Of a DNA stretch of 64,000 nucleotides, positions 56,905-64,000 are shown piece after piece. This stretch comes from Oscillibacter sp. Its GTDB lineage: Bacteria > Bacillota > Clostridia > Oscillospirales > Oscillospiraceae. The stretch is taken from contig JAAVZX010000063.1 in NCBI GenBank assembly GCA_022791875.1, positions 1-64,000 of the forward strand. Reading direction: 5' to 3'. The notes beneath the pieces are model-generated. The model worked only from the letters and a program-made list of their open reading frames with translations. It had not been told where the DNA came from and did not search any database. Positions within the stretch are counted from its first letter, which is position 1; each line of letters begins with the position of its first letter. Position numbers and translations under genes: made by a program.

Positions 56905-57217
56905 CCTCCGGCGGCCTACTTTTTCTCGAGAGAAAAAGTAGGCAAAAAGAGCTTTCATACCGCTCTATACTCTGGTGGTTGAGGAAGCCTTGTCACACGG
57001 TAACGCGAGAACTGCGTGTGGGGCATACCTTTCTGGTATGCCCCACAGATTTTCTTTTTGGGACGTAAAAAATCTGTGGGCCTTACCTCGAAGCGAGGTA
57101 AGGCCCACATGCACAGCGCCCCGTTTCGGCGCAAAGGCCATAGCGGCCACCGGATTCGCGTCGAGTTAAAGCTCTTTTCGCTTCCTTTTCTCTCGAGAAA
57201 AGGAAGCCGCCGGAGGC
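56905..57217. repeat. Composite inverted-repeat element, complete copy
   Basis: About 310 bp bounded by inverted arms. The left is GGCCTCCGGCGGCCTACTTT with CTACTTTTTCTC..GAGAAAAAGTAG; the right is GCTTCCTTTTCTC..GAGAAAAGGAAGC with CGCCGGAGGC. Inside are the dyads GTGGGGCATACC..GGTATGCCCCAC and TGGGCCTTACCTCG..CGAGGTAAGGCCCA and the shared text ACCGGATTCGCGTCGAGTTA. No ORF is seen. Partial copies are at 29268, 30535, 36826, 44848 and 60749. It looks like a non-autonomous (MITE-like) element. Confidence 0.8.
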
Positions 57218-57227
57218 ACAAAAATCT

Positions 57228-57740
57228 TCACAGATACTTCACCAGTTCCCCCAGCGGCCTGCGCTCCGCGTGCAGCCGCGCCGGGTGCGCACCCTCCGCC
57301 GGATACCCCAACGGAAGCAGTGCTATCGGACGCGTGCCCGACATCTCCGGGAACGCTGCCAGCAGCTTTTCCGGCTCGAACATGCCCACGTAGGTCGTGC
57401 CCAGGCCCAGGTCGGCGGCCTGGAGCATCATCTGCGTTGCCGCTATCGCGGCGTCGATTTCGCCGTGGTCTTTGCCGTCTGTCTCGCGCTTCCAGGAAAC
57501 CTCCGGGTCATACGCTACCGCTATGATCACAGGCGGGTGGAAGTGGGAGCCCATGCAGGCGTCTGCCTTTTCCAGCGCCTCCGGCGACTGGAGGACAAAT
57601 ATGCGCTGGGGCTGGTTGTTGTGGGCGGTGGGGGCGTTCCGCCCCGCTTCCAGAATCAGCGCCAGCTTTTCCGGCTCTACCGGCTGGCCGCTGAACTTCC
57701 TCAGAGAATACCGGGCGGCGGACAGTGCTTCAAAATCCAT
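57228..57740 (-). CDS. Nitroreductase-family protein
   Basis: 170 aa, the short form of the FMN-dependent nitroreductase family. Typical blocks are SAARYSLRKFSGQPVEPEKL, LEAGRNAPTAHNNQPQRIFV, EIDAAIAATQMMLQAADLGL with GTTYVGMF, and PIALLPLGYPAEGAHP. It reduces nitro or quinone-like substrates with NAD(P)H. It is a single gene between a composite repeat and gerQ; physiological substrate unknown. Confidence 0.92.
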   Translation of the reverse strand: MDFEALSAARYSLRKFSGQPVEPEKLALILEAGRNAPTAHNNQPQRIFVLQSPEALEKADACMGSHFHPPVIIAVAYDPEVSWKRETDGKDHGEIDAAIAATQMMLQAADLGLGTTYVGMFEPEKLLAAFPEMSGTRPIALLPLGYPAEGAHPARLHAERRPLGELVKYL

Positions 57741-57807
57741 GGTCTGTTCCTCTTTTCCTTAGAATACCTGGATTTTAGCACATTTTTCCTGCCTCCGCAA
57801 GCCCTAA

Positions 57808-58620
57808 TCAACAGCCGCTCTGCCAGCCGTTCTGCCACATCAGATTGTCGCAGACCTCCTTGCGCTGGGTGTCGTAGAACTCAATATATTTCAGAGAGTA
57901 TAAATCGCAGGCAATATAACGGTCCCGGCCCATCTGGTGGATAATCAGATAATCGTTGCCCACGTCGTAGAGCAGGCCCTCCCAGGTGGTGGTCCCCTGG
58001 GTGCCGATCAGGAAAGTCGCCACGACGAAGTTGCCCCGGTTCCGGGCCAGCATGGCCTTCATAGACCCCAGATACGCCTCGGAAACGGTGGTGGGGGACT
58101 CCAGGACTTCATCGGGGACATGGGTGCGCATATCGAGGAGGCCGCTGCTGCCCGCCAGCTCGCTGCGCATGATCGGCACGAACGTGGGGTGGGTCTCCCC
58201 CTGGTCCTGAGCGCTTTGCAGGGGGGAAATCTCGGTGGACCAATCCTTCATGGGCAGACCCTGGATTGTCTGGCCGCTGTTTTCAGCCGTCTGCGCACCG
58301 TCTTGGGGCATCTGCGCACCGTTTTGAGGCATCTGCATGCCGTTTTGGGGCATCTGCGTGCCGCTTTGAGGCATCTGTGCGCCGCTCTGGGGCATCTGCG
58401 CGCCGCTCTGGGGCATCTGCGTGCCGCTTTGAGGCATCTGCACACCGCTCTGAGGCATCTGCGCACCGCCCTGGGACGGCTGTGTAAACTGCGGGGGCTG
58501 GGTCACTTGCATATTCGTCTGTCCGGGCATGGGGGGGACCTGGAAGGACTGCCCCGGCTGCACATTATGCTGGATGTTCTGGATATTCTGTACGTTCTGT
58601 ACATTCTGCGTATTCGCCAT
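57808..58620 (-). CDS. gerQ: GerQ-like spore coat protein with heptapeptide repeats
   Basis: 270 aa. The first ~55 residues are Gln/Asn/Pro-rich (TQNVQNVQNIQNIQ). Residues about 50-115 are nine or so tandem heptads of the type GAQMPQS. The last ~110 residues form the GerQ domain (VSEAYLGSMKAMLARNRGNF, VVATFLIGTQGTTTWEG, LLYDVGNDYLIIHQMGRDRY, DLYSLKYIEFYD). In Bacillus GerQ is a coat protein that holds the cortex hydrolase CwlJ and is crosslinked by transglutaminase. Here the CwlJ-like gene is directly upstream, supporting the assignment. The Gln-rich repeats could be crosslinking substrate. Confidence 0.85.
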   Translation of the reverse strand: MANTQNVQNVQNIQNIQHNVQPGQSFQVPPMPGQTNMQVTQPPQFTQPSQGGAQMPQSGVQMPQSGTQMPQSGAQMPQSGAQMPQSGTQMPQNGMQMPQNGAQMPQDGAQTAENSGQTIQGLPMKDWSTEISPLQSAQDQGETHPTFVPIMRSELAGSSGLLDMRTHVPDEVLESPTTVSEAYLGSMKAMLARNRGNFVVATFLIGTQGTTTWEGLLYDVGNDYLIIHQMGRDRYIACDLYSLKYIEFYDTQRKEVCDNLMWQNGWQSGC

Positions 58621-58661
58621 AATGACACCTCATCAGGTTTGGATTAAGCATTTGTTAATAT

Positions 58662-59102
58662 TTACGTTTTGTAATAAGCATCTGTCGGGTTATAAAAACA
58701 ATGATCGCCGATGCGGGTCTGCCAGTAGCCCACATCTGAGGGAAAACGGCTCCGGCACTCGGGGCCGAAGGGATTGTAAAACCACAGGGATTCCGCCACC
58801 ACCGGGACGCGGTTCCCCGCGATGGCCCAGTCGGCAATCTCGTAGTGAATTGCCTCCGGACGCATATTGTATATGTTCTGCGGGTTGTATGCGCCGCCTT
58901 CCGTTTCACTGGCACACACGAACTGGTATGGCTGGAAGATAATATTCCGAATGCTCCCCTTGCCCACCCGCGCATACTCTCCGCCCTTGGCGTGGACGCG
59001 GTTCATCACCACCCCGGCCACGGCCTTCATGCCGATCTCTCCCTCGCCGCCCGCTTCACATTCGATCAGGCGCGCCAGCAGCTCACGGTCGGAATATGCC
59101 AT
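58662..59102 (-). CDS. cwlJ: CwlJ-like spore cortex-lytic hydrolase
   Basis: The start at 59102 lies 7 bases after AAGGAGG, giving 146 aa, close to B. subtilis CwlJ (142). It is a single Hydrolase_2 (SleB/CwlJ) domain: ELLARLIECEAGGEGEIGMK (with the catalytic Glu), AVAGVVMNRVHAKGG, SIRNIIFQPYQF and SLWFYNPFGPECRSRFP. Like CwlJ it lacks a signal peptide and peptidoglycan-binding domain, consistent with localisation through the coat via GerQ, encoded 41 bp downstream. It would cut spore cortex during germination. A SigK-like promoter precedes it. Confidence 0.9.
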   Translation of the reverse strand: MAYSDRELLARLIECEAGGEGEIGMKAVAGVVMNRVHAKGGEYARVGKGSIRNIIFQPYQFVCASETEGGAYNPQNIYNMRPEAIHYEIADWAIAGNRVPVVAESLWFYNPFGPECRSRFPSDVGYWQTRIGDHCFYNPTDAYYKT

Positions 59103-59127
59103 GTTCATTCCTCCTTCGTTGCTGAGG

Positions 59128-59155
59128 TATTCTATGCCGCCCGGGGCCGGGAGGT
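59128..59155 (-). promoter_or_regulatory. Sigma K-like promoter of cwlJ-gerQ
   Basis: On the minus strand AC, 17 bases and CATAGAATA match the SigK pattern (AC-16/17-CATANNNTA), about 30 bases before the cwlJ ATG. Mother-cell expression fits a coat-localised hydrolase. Confidence 0.6.
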
Positions 59156-59162
59156 GCCTGCC

Positions 59163-59203
59163 CAAAAAAAAGCTGGCCGCATGCCCCTGGGGGCCGCAGC
59201 CAG
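59163..59203 (-). terminator. Terminator of the GT4 glycosyltransferase gene
   Basis: On the minus strand CTGGCTGCGGCCCCC..GGGGCATGCGGCCAG is followed by a run of eight T. Confidence 0.85.
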
Positions 59204-59213
59204 TCCGCGCCTT

Positions 59214-60353
59214 TCAGGGGCGCGGTCCTCTTTGCTCTTTGATTGCGGTGCGGAACATCTCTTCCGTCTGCTCGATGGAGCGCTCCAGGGCGTACTGCTT
59301 TGCGTGCTCGCCGTAGCGCCGCCCCATGGCCTCCCGCTCCTCCGGGTGCTCCAGCCACCAGTCGATTTTCTCCGCCAGGGCGCCGCTGTCCCCCGCCGGG
59401 AACAGGCTTCGTTCGTCCAGGGCGAACTGGGGCGTGGCCGACCGGGTCGAGTCCGCGATCACGGGCACCAGCCCGCAGGCGAACGCCTCCATGCAGCTCA
59501 TGGCCTCGATCTCCGCGTCGGAGGTGTGGACGTACAGGTCCGCCATGTGCAGGATTTCCAGCAGGCGGGAGGGCTCGTAGAACTCCATGACAATAGGGTT
59601 GGACAGCTTTTCCGCCATGCGGCGGTATTTCTTTTCCAGCGGCCCCTTGCCGGCCAGAATGACCTGGATCTCGTCCTTGTGGCGGCACTTCGCACACGCG
59701 TCGATCAGCACGTCCTGCCGCTTCTCCCCCGCGTAGCGCCCCACCATCAGCACATTGAACCGCCCCTGCATCCAGTCCTCCTGGGGCGCACGGCCATAGC
59801 TGTACTGGGGGCTGATCCCGTTGGAGATCACGTGCAGCTCCGCCGTGTACCCGTGCTCCCGCAGCTGGTTCGCAATCATGGTACTGGGGCAGTGGATGTG
59901 GGTGAAGCGGTTGAAGAAGGTATCCCGGAAGCGGTTGTACACGAAGTCGTTCACCCGGCGGTTATTCCCCATATGGAGGGTAAAAGTGATGTTCTCCGGC
60001 TGGCAGTGAAACGCCGCCGTGTGGGGAATCCCAAGCCGCTCCACGTGCCGCAGCCCCATGATCGCCAGAGGCGAGGGCATCATGAAATGCACCACATCCG
60101 CCCACGCCGCCGCCTTTTCAAACACGTGCCGGTTTGGAATCGCCAGCCGCATTCCCTGGCTGGTAATCAAGTGCTCCACGATGGGCAGGAACTTCATCTG
60201 CCGGACCGCGTACTTGTAATCGGTAGGCTTCCCCGTCGCGATCACCCGCACCTCGTTCCCGTGCTCCTTCAAGGCGGACGCGAAGCGGCGCGCGCTGATA
60301 GTGGTGCCGTTATTGGCGTCGTCAAACTGGTCGATGACCAATACGATCTTCAC
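59214..60353 (-). CDS. Family 4 glycosyltransferase
   Basis: 379 aa with a GT-B fold. The N-terminal half begins KIVLVIDQFDDANNGTTISA and has VVHFMMPSPLAIMGL and TAAFHCQPENITFTLH. The C-terminal half has VLMVGRYAGEKRQDVLIDAC, VILAGKGPLEKKYRRM, and the donor-binding EAMSCMEAFACGLVPVIAD (EX7E type). It resembles diacylglycerol glucosyltransferases and other membrane-associated GT4 enzymes of Firmicutes, so a glycolipid product is a reasonable guess. It is followed by a strong terminator and preceded 18 bp upstream by a TSCPD gene. Confidence 0.9.
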   Translation of the reverse strand: MKIVLVIDQFDDANNGTTISARRFASALKEHGNEVRVIATGKPTDYKYAVRQMKFLPIVEHLITSQGMRLAIPNRHVFEKAAAWADVVHFMMPSPLAIMGLRHVERLGIPHTAAFHCQPENITFTLHMGNNRRVNDFVYNRFRDTFFNRFTHIHCPSTMIANQLREHGYTAELHVISNGISPQYSYGRAPQEDWMQGRFNVLMVGRYAGEKRQDVLIDACAKCRHKDEIQVILAGKGPLEKKYRRMAEKLSNPIVMEFYEPSRLLEILHMADLYVHTSDAEIEAMSCMEAFACGLVPVIADSTRSATPQFALDERSLFPAGDSGALAEKIDWWLEHPEEREAMGRRYGEHAKQYALERSIEQTEEMFRTAIKEQRGPRP

Positions 60354-60371
60354 CGTGCGCCTCCTGCCTTC

Positions 60372-60635
60372 TCACTCCTGGGCCTGAGCCAGAATCTGCT
60401 CCAGCCCCCGCGCCAGCTGATCAGGGCAGGAGCTCTCCCGCATCCCGCACCGAATCCCCCGCAGCCGCGCCACAGCCTCCTTCGCCGTCATACCCTTCAC
60501 CAGGGCCGAAATCCCCTGCAAATTCCCACTGCACCCGCCAATCACCTGGAGCTCCCGAATCACGCCCCCATCGTCAATTTCCACGTGCATCTCCTGAGAA
60601 CAAACCCCTCTGGGGCGAAACGAATACATAGCCAT
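60372..60635 (-). CDS. TSCPD-domain (TIGR03905-like) small protein
   Basis: The start at 60635 has AAAGGA nine bases upstream; 87 aa. The text YSFRPRGVCSQEMHVEIDDG then IRELQVIGGCSGNLQGISAL and GIRCGMRESSCPDQLARGL matches the stand-alone TSCPD family with its conserved cysteines (VCS, GGCSGN, GIRCG, SCPD). TSCPD domains are otherwise found at the C-terminus of some ribonucleotide reductases. The role of the free form is unknown. Probably cotranscribed with the GT4 gene. Confidence 0.88.
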   Translation of the reverse strand: MAMYSFRPRGVCSQEMHVEIDDGGVIRELQVIGGCSGNLQGISALVKGMTAKEAVARLRGIRCGMRESSCPDQLARGLEQILAQAQE

Positions 60636-60748
60636 TTTCATACATCCTTTCACGCCCGCTTTCCACGGACCTTATTTTCTGTTTTTTCCAGAAACAGTAT
60701 ACCATATGCCCTGCAAAAACGCAAGTGGAGAAAATTGCAGACTTTTGT

Positions 60749-60896
60749 GCCTCCGGCGGGTTACTTTTTCTCGAGAGAAAAAGTAACCAAAAAGAGCTTT
60801 AACTCGACGCGAATCCGGTGGGCGCGGGGGCTTTCCGCACCGTGACAGGGTGCGGTGCAGGTGGGACCTTCCATTGCCATGGAAGGTCCCACACAT
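60749..60896. repeat. Composite inverted-repeat element, rearranged copy
   Basis: GCCTCCGGCGGGTTACTTTT with the hairpin GTTACTTTTTCTC..GAGAAAAAGTAAC, then AGCTTTAACTCGACGCGAAT and CCGGTGG (the inverse of the right arm of the complete copy). The dyad GGGACCTTCCAT..ATGGAAGGTCCC ends it. It lies upstream of the TSCPD gene. Confidence 0.75.
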
Positions 60897-61033
60897 TTGG
60901 TATAATTGCCTGAAATGGACAGACGCGGACGGCCTGCTGTGCGTGGCGTTTTTCTCCACCTGTATGGGAAAGGCTCTGCTGAAGCGGGGCATGGTGGAGA
61001 AGTTTACCACGGCGGCGGAGAGGAGGGCGGCCT

Positions 61034-61423
61034 GTGGCGCTGTGTAAATTCTGCGGCCAGGAAATCGACCGGATCACCAGCCTGGAGGGCAAGTTGGTCC
61101 CCGTGGACCCGGAACCCGTTTTTGAAATTGAGGACGGAGACCTGGAGGCGTTTCTGGACGATATGGGCACCACCATCACCGGGCGGCAGGCCAGACCGGA
61201 GGACGGGCGCCAAGATCTCCCCGCGGTCTTTGTCCCACACATGCGAGCCTGTCCGTGTGTGGACAGGCCGGCACCGCGCCGCGTGGAAAGGGGCGGCGGG
61301 TACACTGTCAACAGCCAAAGTGAACGCGGCGTCACCCCGTCTGCTCCACCAGGCTCCGGAAAAACGCCCGGTTGCGGCGGACCTCAGGTGAATCCGGCTT
61401 GCACAATGCGGCCAGCTCGTTGA
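61034..61423 (+). CDS. Small zinc-ribbon protein, probably eroded at its C-terminus
   Basis: A GTG start gives ALCKFCGQEIDRITSLEGKL and VPVDPEPVFEIEDGDLEAFL, then FVPHMRACPCVDRPAPRRVE. CxxC at 4-7 plus HMRACPC suggests a zinc ribbon. Similar small proteins are frequent hypothetical genes in phages and integrative elements of Clostridia. After about residue 87 the text turns low-complexity and overlaps the end of the converging GT2 gene by ~90 bases, so the natural stop has probably been lost. No ribosome site is clear. Confidence 0.45.
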   Translation: MALCKFCGQEIDRITSLEGKLVPVDPEPVFEIEDGDLEAFLDDMGTTITGRQARPEDGRQDLPAVFVPHMRACPCVDRPAPRRVERGGGYTVNSQSERGVTPSAPPGSGKTPGCGGPQVNPACTMRPAR

Positions 61424-62414
61424 AAACCTCCGCTCGCTTCTGATCTCCCAGACGGCTGTGGCAGACGCACAGCTGGATACAGGGGAGGTAGCCATAGCAG
61501 TCCGGGGACACAAACGCCCCTCGGCTATCATCCCTCACGCAGGTCAGGGCCAGGGCATACCAGTAAGCGGCCTGGCGGTACTGCTCCCGCCGGAAAAACC
61601 AGGAGCCGATTTCGCAGCAGGTCTCGGCCCGGGGGCGATCATATGCAAACGTGCGGAACAGGGCCGCCAGCGCCGCCTGGTCATGGCCCAGCTCCCTGTG
61701 ACAATAGGCGCAGTGGCAGCAGGCGTCGATCTCGTTTTCCACCCAGCCCCGGCCTTCCGCCAGGAACCGCTCAAAGACGTCCAGCGCCTCCGCCCAGCGG
61801 CGGTGGTAGTACAGCTCCCGCCCATAGTAGAACTGCTGGCGGGGGTCCAGGTTCCTTCCGGCGGCCAGCTGCGCCTCATAGATCCGCAGGTTCCGATCCG
61901 GATCGGAGGGACGGGTCTTGCGGTGGGTGACGGCGAAACCGGCATACAGGATTTTTCCGGCTGGTGTAATCACCTCATGGACGGCCCCCGTCCAGCGCAT
62001 TCCGGCACGGTTTCGTATCAGGCGCTCCCGGCAGTAGGAGAAGGTTACACGGCCGTTCTCATCAAATCCGGCGTGGTAAGGCGCCATAACCACCGAGACG
62101 GCGGGGTCCAGCGTCTCCTTTAAGGCAAGAAATGCCTTCCGGTCCTCCTCCAGCAGCACATCGTCCGCATCCAGCCACATGCAGTAATCCATGGAGGCGT
62201 GGGAAAAGGACTCGTTCCGGGCGGCGGAAAAATCGTCCCGCCAGGGGAAATCGTAAACCTTGTCAGTAAAGCGGGCGGCAATCTCCCTGGTGCGGTCGGT
62301 GGAGCCAGTGTCCACGATGATGATCTCCTCCACCAGATCCGCCGCGCTCTCCAGACAGCGCTCCAGTACGTCCTCCTCGTTTTTCACAATCATGCACAGA
62401 CTGACGCTTACCAT
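61332..62414 (-). CDS. Family 2 glycosyltransferase with TPR-like tail
   Basis: 360 aa after AGGAGG. The GT-A domain (1-~220) has SVSLCMIVKNEEDVLERCLE, EIIIVDTGSTDRT, the metal-binding DADD (82-85) in MWLDADDVL, and MRWTGAVHEVI. A C-terminal helical repeat region (about 200-340; QFYYGRELYYHRRWAEALDV, FRREQYRQAAYWYALAL) is TPR-like. This SunS/YkoT-like architecture is known for protein glycosyltransferases. It lies directly after two collagen-like genes on the same strand, as in exosporium (BclA) clusters, so glycosylation of their Gly-X-Thr regions is the likely job. Confidence 0.88.
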   Translation of the reverse strand: MVSVSLCMIVKNEEDVLERCLESAADLVEEIIIVDTGSTDRTREIAARFTDKVYDFPWRDDFSAARNESFSHASMDYCMWLDADDVLLEEDRKAFLALKETLDPAVSVVMAPYHAGFDENGRVTFSYCRERLIRNRAGMRWTGAVHEVITPAGKILYAGFAVTHRKTRPSDPDRNLRIYEAQLAAGRNLDPRQQFYYGRELYYHRRWAEALDVFERFLAEGRGWVENEIDACCHCAYCHRELGHDQAALAALFRTFAYDRPRAETCCEIGSWFFRREQYRQAAYWYALALTCVRDDSRGAFVSPDCYGYLPCIQLCVCHSRLGDQKRAEVFNELAALCKPDSPEVRRNRAFFRSLVEQTG

Positions 62415-62444
62415 AGAGGGACCTCCTTCTATTCCTCATGCTCT

Positions 62445-62472
62445 GCTCCCGCCGGCAAAAGCTGGCGGGAGC
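62445..62472 (-). promoter_or_regulatory. Hairpin between collagen-like and GT2 genes
   Basis: GCTCCCGCC / GGCGGGAGC is a 9-bp stem without a T-tract, lying between the collagen-like gene stop and the GT2 gene start. It could attenuate or process the transcript. Confidence 0.4.
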
Positions 62473-62493
62473 AATATTTGGGCGGCATTCCGC

Positions 62494-63450
62494 TCACTCG
62501 TCATCTATCTCTACTTCGGAGTCGTGCTCCCCTGGATCAGGCGGTATTTCGCCCGCCCCGACGGCTTCATCCAGCCGGATGATGGTCAGGGAAGCCCCTG
62601 CGCCGTCCGCAAGGACAGCGGTTCCGGCAACCTTGGAGAAGAGACGAAGCGAAATTTTGGAGTTCGCGGGCAGTTTGACCTTAATTTTATTTTCAAAACT
62701 GGATGTGGGCGCCACCGAATTGACGGCAGAGGGAACACTGTCCGCATAGTTGATCCGCAGCCGTGTCTCTAGGGGAAGGGCCGTTGTGGTATTCACATGG
62801 TAGGAAATCTGATAGATGCCGGACTCAGCCACAGTGAATATCGTGTTCCAGGCGTTGGTTGTAATACCGGGAGACAGGACCTGGGCGTCGGGCAGGGCAA
62901 CGAGGGTTCCATTCGGCGATACCTGGATGCTGCTTCCTCGGGTATTGGCGGCAAAGGCGGAGGCGGCGGTAAGATTCGGACCGGGGGCCCCTGTCGGCCC
63001 AACGGCCCCGGCAGCGCCTGCGGCGCCGGCGGGACCCGCGGCCCCTGCGGCGCCAGTCGGGCCGTCCGCTCCGGTGGGGCCGGTGGGACCCGCGGGCCCT
63101 GTGGGGCCCTCGGCGGGACCAGCCGCCCCTGCGGGGCCCGCAGGACCGGTGGGACCGGGCAGGATCGGAGCGTTCAGCGCGGCGATCAGCTTGCCGGTCA
63201 GCAGAAGCTGCTGTTCCATAACATCAGACAAGGTATTCTGCACGCTCTGGTTGACCTGCATGACCTCCTCAAAGGACGCCGCCTCATCCAGGCCCGAAAG
63301 GGTACCCAGGACATATTGCAGCTTTTCACCCTCGGTGTTGAGAATGTGGCTCAGGCTGAGCTCCTCGGCGGCAATAGAGGCGATGATTTCATTGAGGCTC
63401 CCCTGGCGGGTCAGCGGGGGGGCCATCTGAGGGAAAGACGGCATTGACAT
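62494..63450 (-). CDS. Collagen-like (BclA-type) spore surface protein
   Basis: 318 aa. A helical N-terminal domain (about 15-95; GSLNEIIASIAAEELSLSHI, FEEVMQVNQSVQNTLSDVME) is shared with clostridial exosporium-type proteins. A Gly-X-Y region (about 97-160; [16 protein letters not shown]) has one phase break where an AEG inserts (GPAEGPTGP). A C-terminal TNF/C1q-like trimerisation domain (VALPDAQVLSPGI, NAWNTIFTVAESGIYQISYH) and an acidic tail (EHDSEVEIDDE) follow. Trimeric filaments on the spore surface are expected. It starts 13 bp after the second collagen-like gene and is followed by a GT2 gene. Confidence 0.85.
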   Translation of the reverse strand: MSMPSFPQMAPPLTRQGSLNEIIASIAAEELSLSHILNTEGEKLQYVLGTLSGLDEAASFEEVMQVNQSVQNTLSDVMEQQLLLTGKLIAALNAPILPGPTGPAGPAGAAGPAEGPTGPAGPTGPTGADGPTGAAGAAGPAGAAGAAGAVGPTGAPGPNLTAASAFAANTRGSSIQVSPNGTLVALPDAQVLSPGITTNAWNTIFTVAESGIYQISYHVNTTTALPLETRLRINYADSVPSAVNSVAPTSSFENKIKVKLPANSKISLRLFSKVAGTAVLADGAGASLTIIRLDEAVGAGEIPPDPGEHDSEVEIDDE

Positions 63451-63463
63451 GAGACATCCCTCC

Positions 63464-64000
63464 TCAGCTCAGACGGGTGATGGAAAGGGTCGCGCCGGCG
63501 GAGCCGGGCAGCAGGGTGACTGTGGAGTCGATACCGAACATTTGCAGGGAGACCGTGTCCCCGTCCTTCAGATTCAGCAAAACCTCATTGGAAAAGTGGT
63601 TCAGGGGCACTGTGGGCACTATGGTGGAGGCCGTATTGGGCGCGCCGCTGATGAGCAGCCGGGTCTTGACGGCCAGGGGCTCGGTGATGTTGAGGCCGTA
63701 GGAGAGCAGATAGCGCCCGGCACTGTCCACAGTGAACACCGTGTTGTCACGATTGACCGTGATGTCCGGCGACAGCTCCTGGCTGTCCGGCAGGGGGACC
63801 AGGACGCCCTCCGCATTTACGCTCAGAATCTGTCCGCTGGTATTGGCGGCAAAGGCGGAGGTGGCGGTGACATTGGGACCGGTGGGGCCGGCTGCGCCGT
63901 CCGCACCATCCGCGCCGGTGGGTCCGGTAGGGCCGGTGGGGCCGGTGGGGCCCATTGCGCCGGTAGGGCCCGTTGCGCCCGCGGCGCCGGTGGCCCCGGC
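63464..64000 (-). CDS. Second collagen-like protein, 5' end outside the window
   Basis: The frame is open to the window edge and reads Gly-X-Y triplets ([20 protein letters not shown]) there, so the Met codon at 63955 is internal and the true start lies beyond the window. The visible part has a collagen-like region and a C-terminal domain ([57 protein letters not shown]) homologous to that of the next gene. It ends without the acidic tail of its neighbour. The pair looks like a tandem duplication that has diverged. Confidence 0.85.
   Translation of the reverse strand, partial: AGATGAAGATGPTGAMGPTGPTGPTGPTGADGADGAAGPTGPNVTATSAFAANTSGQILSVNAEGVLVPLPDSQELSPDITVNRDNTVFTVDSAGRYLLSYGLNITEPLAVKTRLLISGAPNTASTIVPTVPLNHFSNEVLLNLKDGDTVSLQMFGIDSTVTLLPGSAGATLSITRLS

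Noticed and set aside
60850-61047. A short plus-strand frame before the zinc-ribbon gene (text GKALLKRGMVEKFTTAAERR).
   Set aside because: It starts inside the repeat element, lacks a ribosome site and shows no family. It may be a remnant, but evidence is too weak to list.

Overview
The window looks like chromosome from a spore-forming, GC-rich gut Clostridia, most likely an Oscillospiraceae-type organism (Oscillibacter/Flavonifractor/Lawsonibacter-like). This is inferred from gene content, not from a marker gene. Sporulation and spore-surface genes are present (spoIIE, a cwlJ-gerQ pair with a SigK-like promoter, a pair of collagen-like proteins). There are also class I c-di-GMP riboswitches, giant Cna-B/FctA-type adhesins, a glutamine-dependent NAD synthetase, and the GC-rich intergenic repeats familiar from such genomes. 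No rRNA or tRNA gene was recognised.

Layout. 0-0.7 kb: transposase edge and a decayed Phd/ParE-type toxin-antitoxin pair. 0.75-3.6 kb: NADAR glycosidase, a membrane-anchored protein with PPC-like repeats, and a LacI-family regulator. 3.8-10.7 kb: a compact three-gene chaperone island (SMI1/LRR protein, HscC-type Hsp70, 1077-aa J-domain protein). 10.8-11.9 kb: flavin reductase divergent from an HxlR regulator. 12-25.3 kb: a cell-surface island with a CAP-domain protein, a ~1856-aa adhesin preceded by two tandem c-di-GMP-I riboswitches, a small ORF, an AP2-domain gene, and a divergent 1905-aa adhesin with an unusual N-terminal array of HxH/Cys units. 25.3-32.7 kb: DUF362 protein, cardiolipin synthase, HAD phosphatase, an insertion-sequence graveyard and nadE. 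32.8-36.8 kb: a DUF6881 protein, a 54-aa membrane protein, a lone PTS EIIC-like transporter and spoIIE.

36.8-44.9 kb: a composite repeat, more IS debris, then an Rbs-type sugar ABC operon with an alcohol dehydrogenase and a cyclase-family hydrolase. A YesM-type sensor kinase follows, with its ATP-binding domain lost at a copy of the repeat. 44.9-46.7 kb: a YtrA-type GntR/ABC-2 operon. 47-52 kb: LRR protein, VWA/DUF2201 protein, membrane protein, MoxR ATPase and NifU-like protein on one strand. 52-55.4 kb: an operon of HhH (ComEA-like) protein, OmpR-type regulator, HAMP kinase and GerMN lipoprotein, similar in logic to MtrAB-LpqB. 55.5-64 kb: D,D-carboxypeptidase, nitroreductase, cwlJ-gerQ, GT4 glycosyltransferase, TSCPD protein, a GT2 glycosyltransferase and two collagen-like genes, the last running off the window.

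The most interesting parts are the riboswitch-controlled adhesin locus with its HxH/Cys-repeat neighbour, the HscC/J-protein/SMI1 island, the MoxR-VWA-NifU cluster, and a dispersed composite inverted-repeat element seen at least five times, one copy of which coincides with the kinase truncation.
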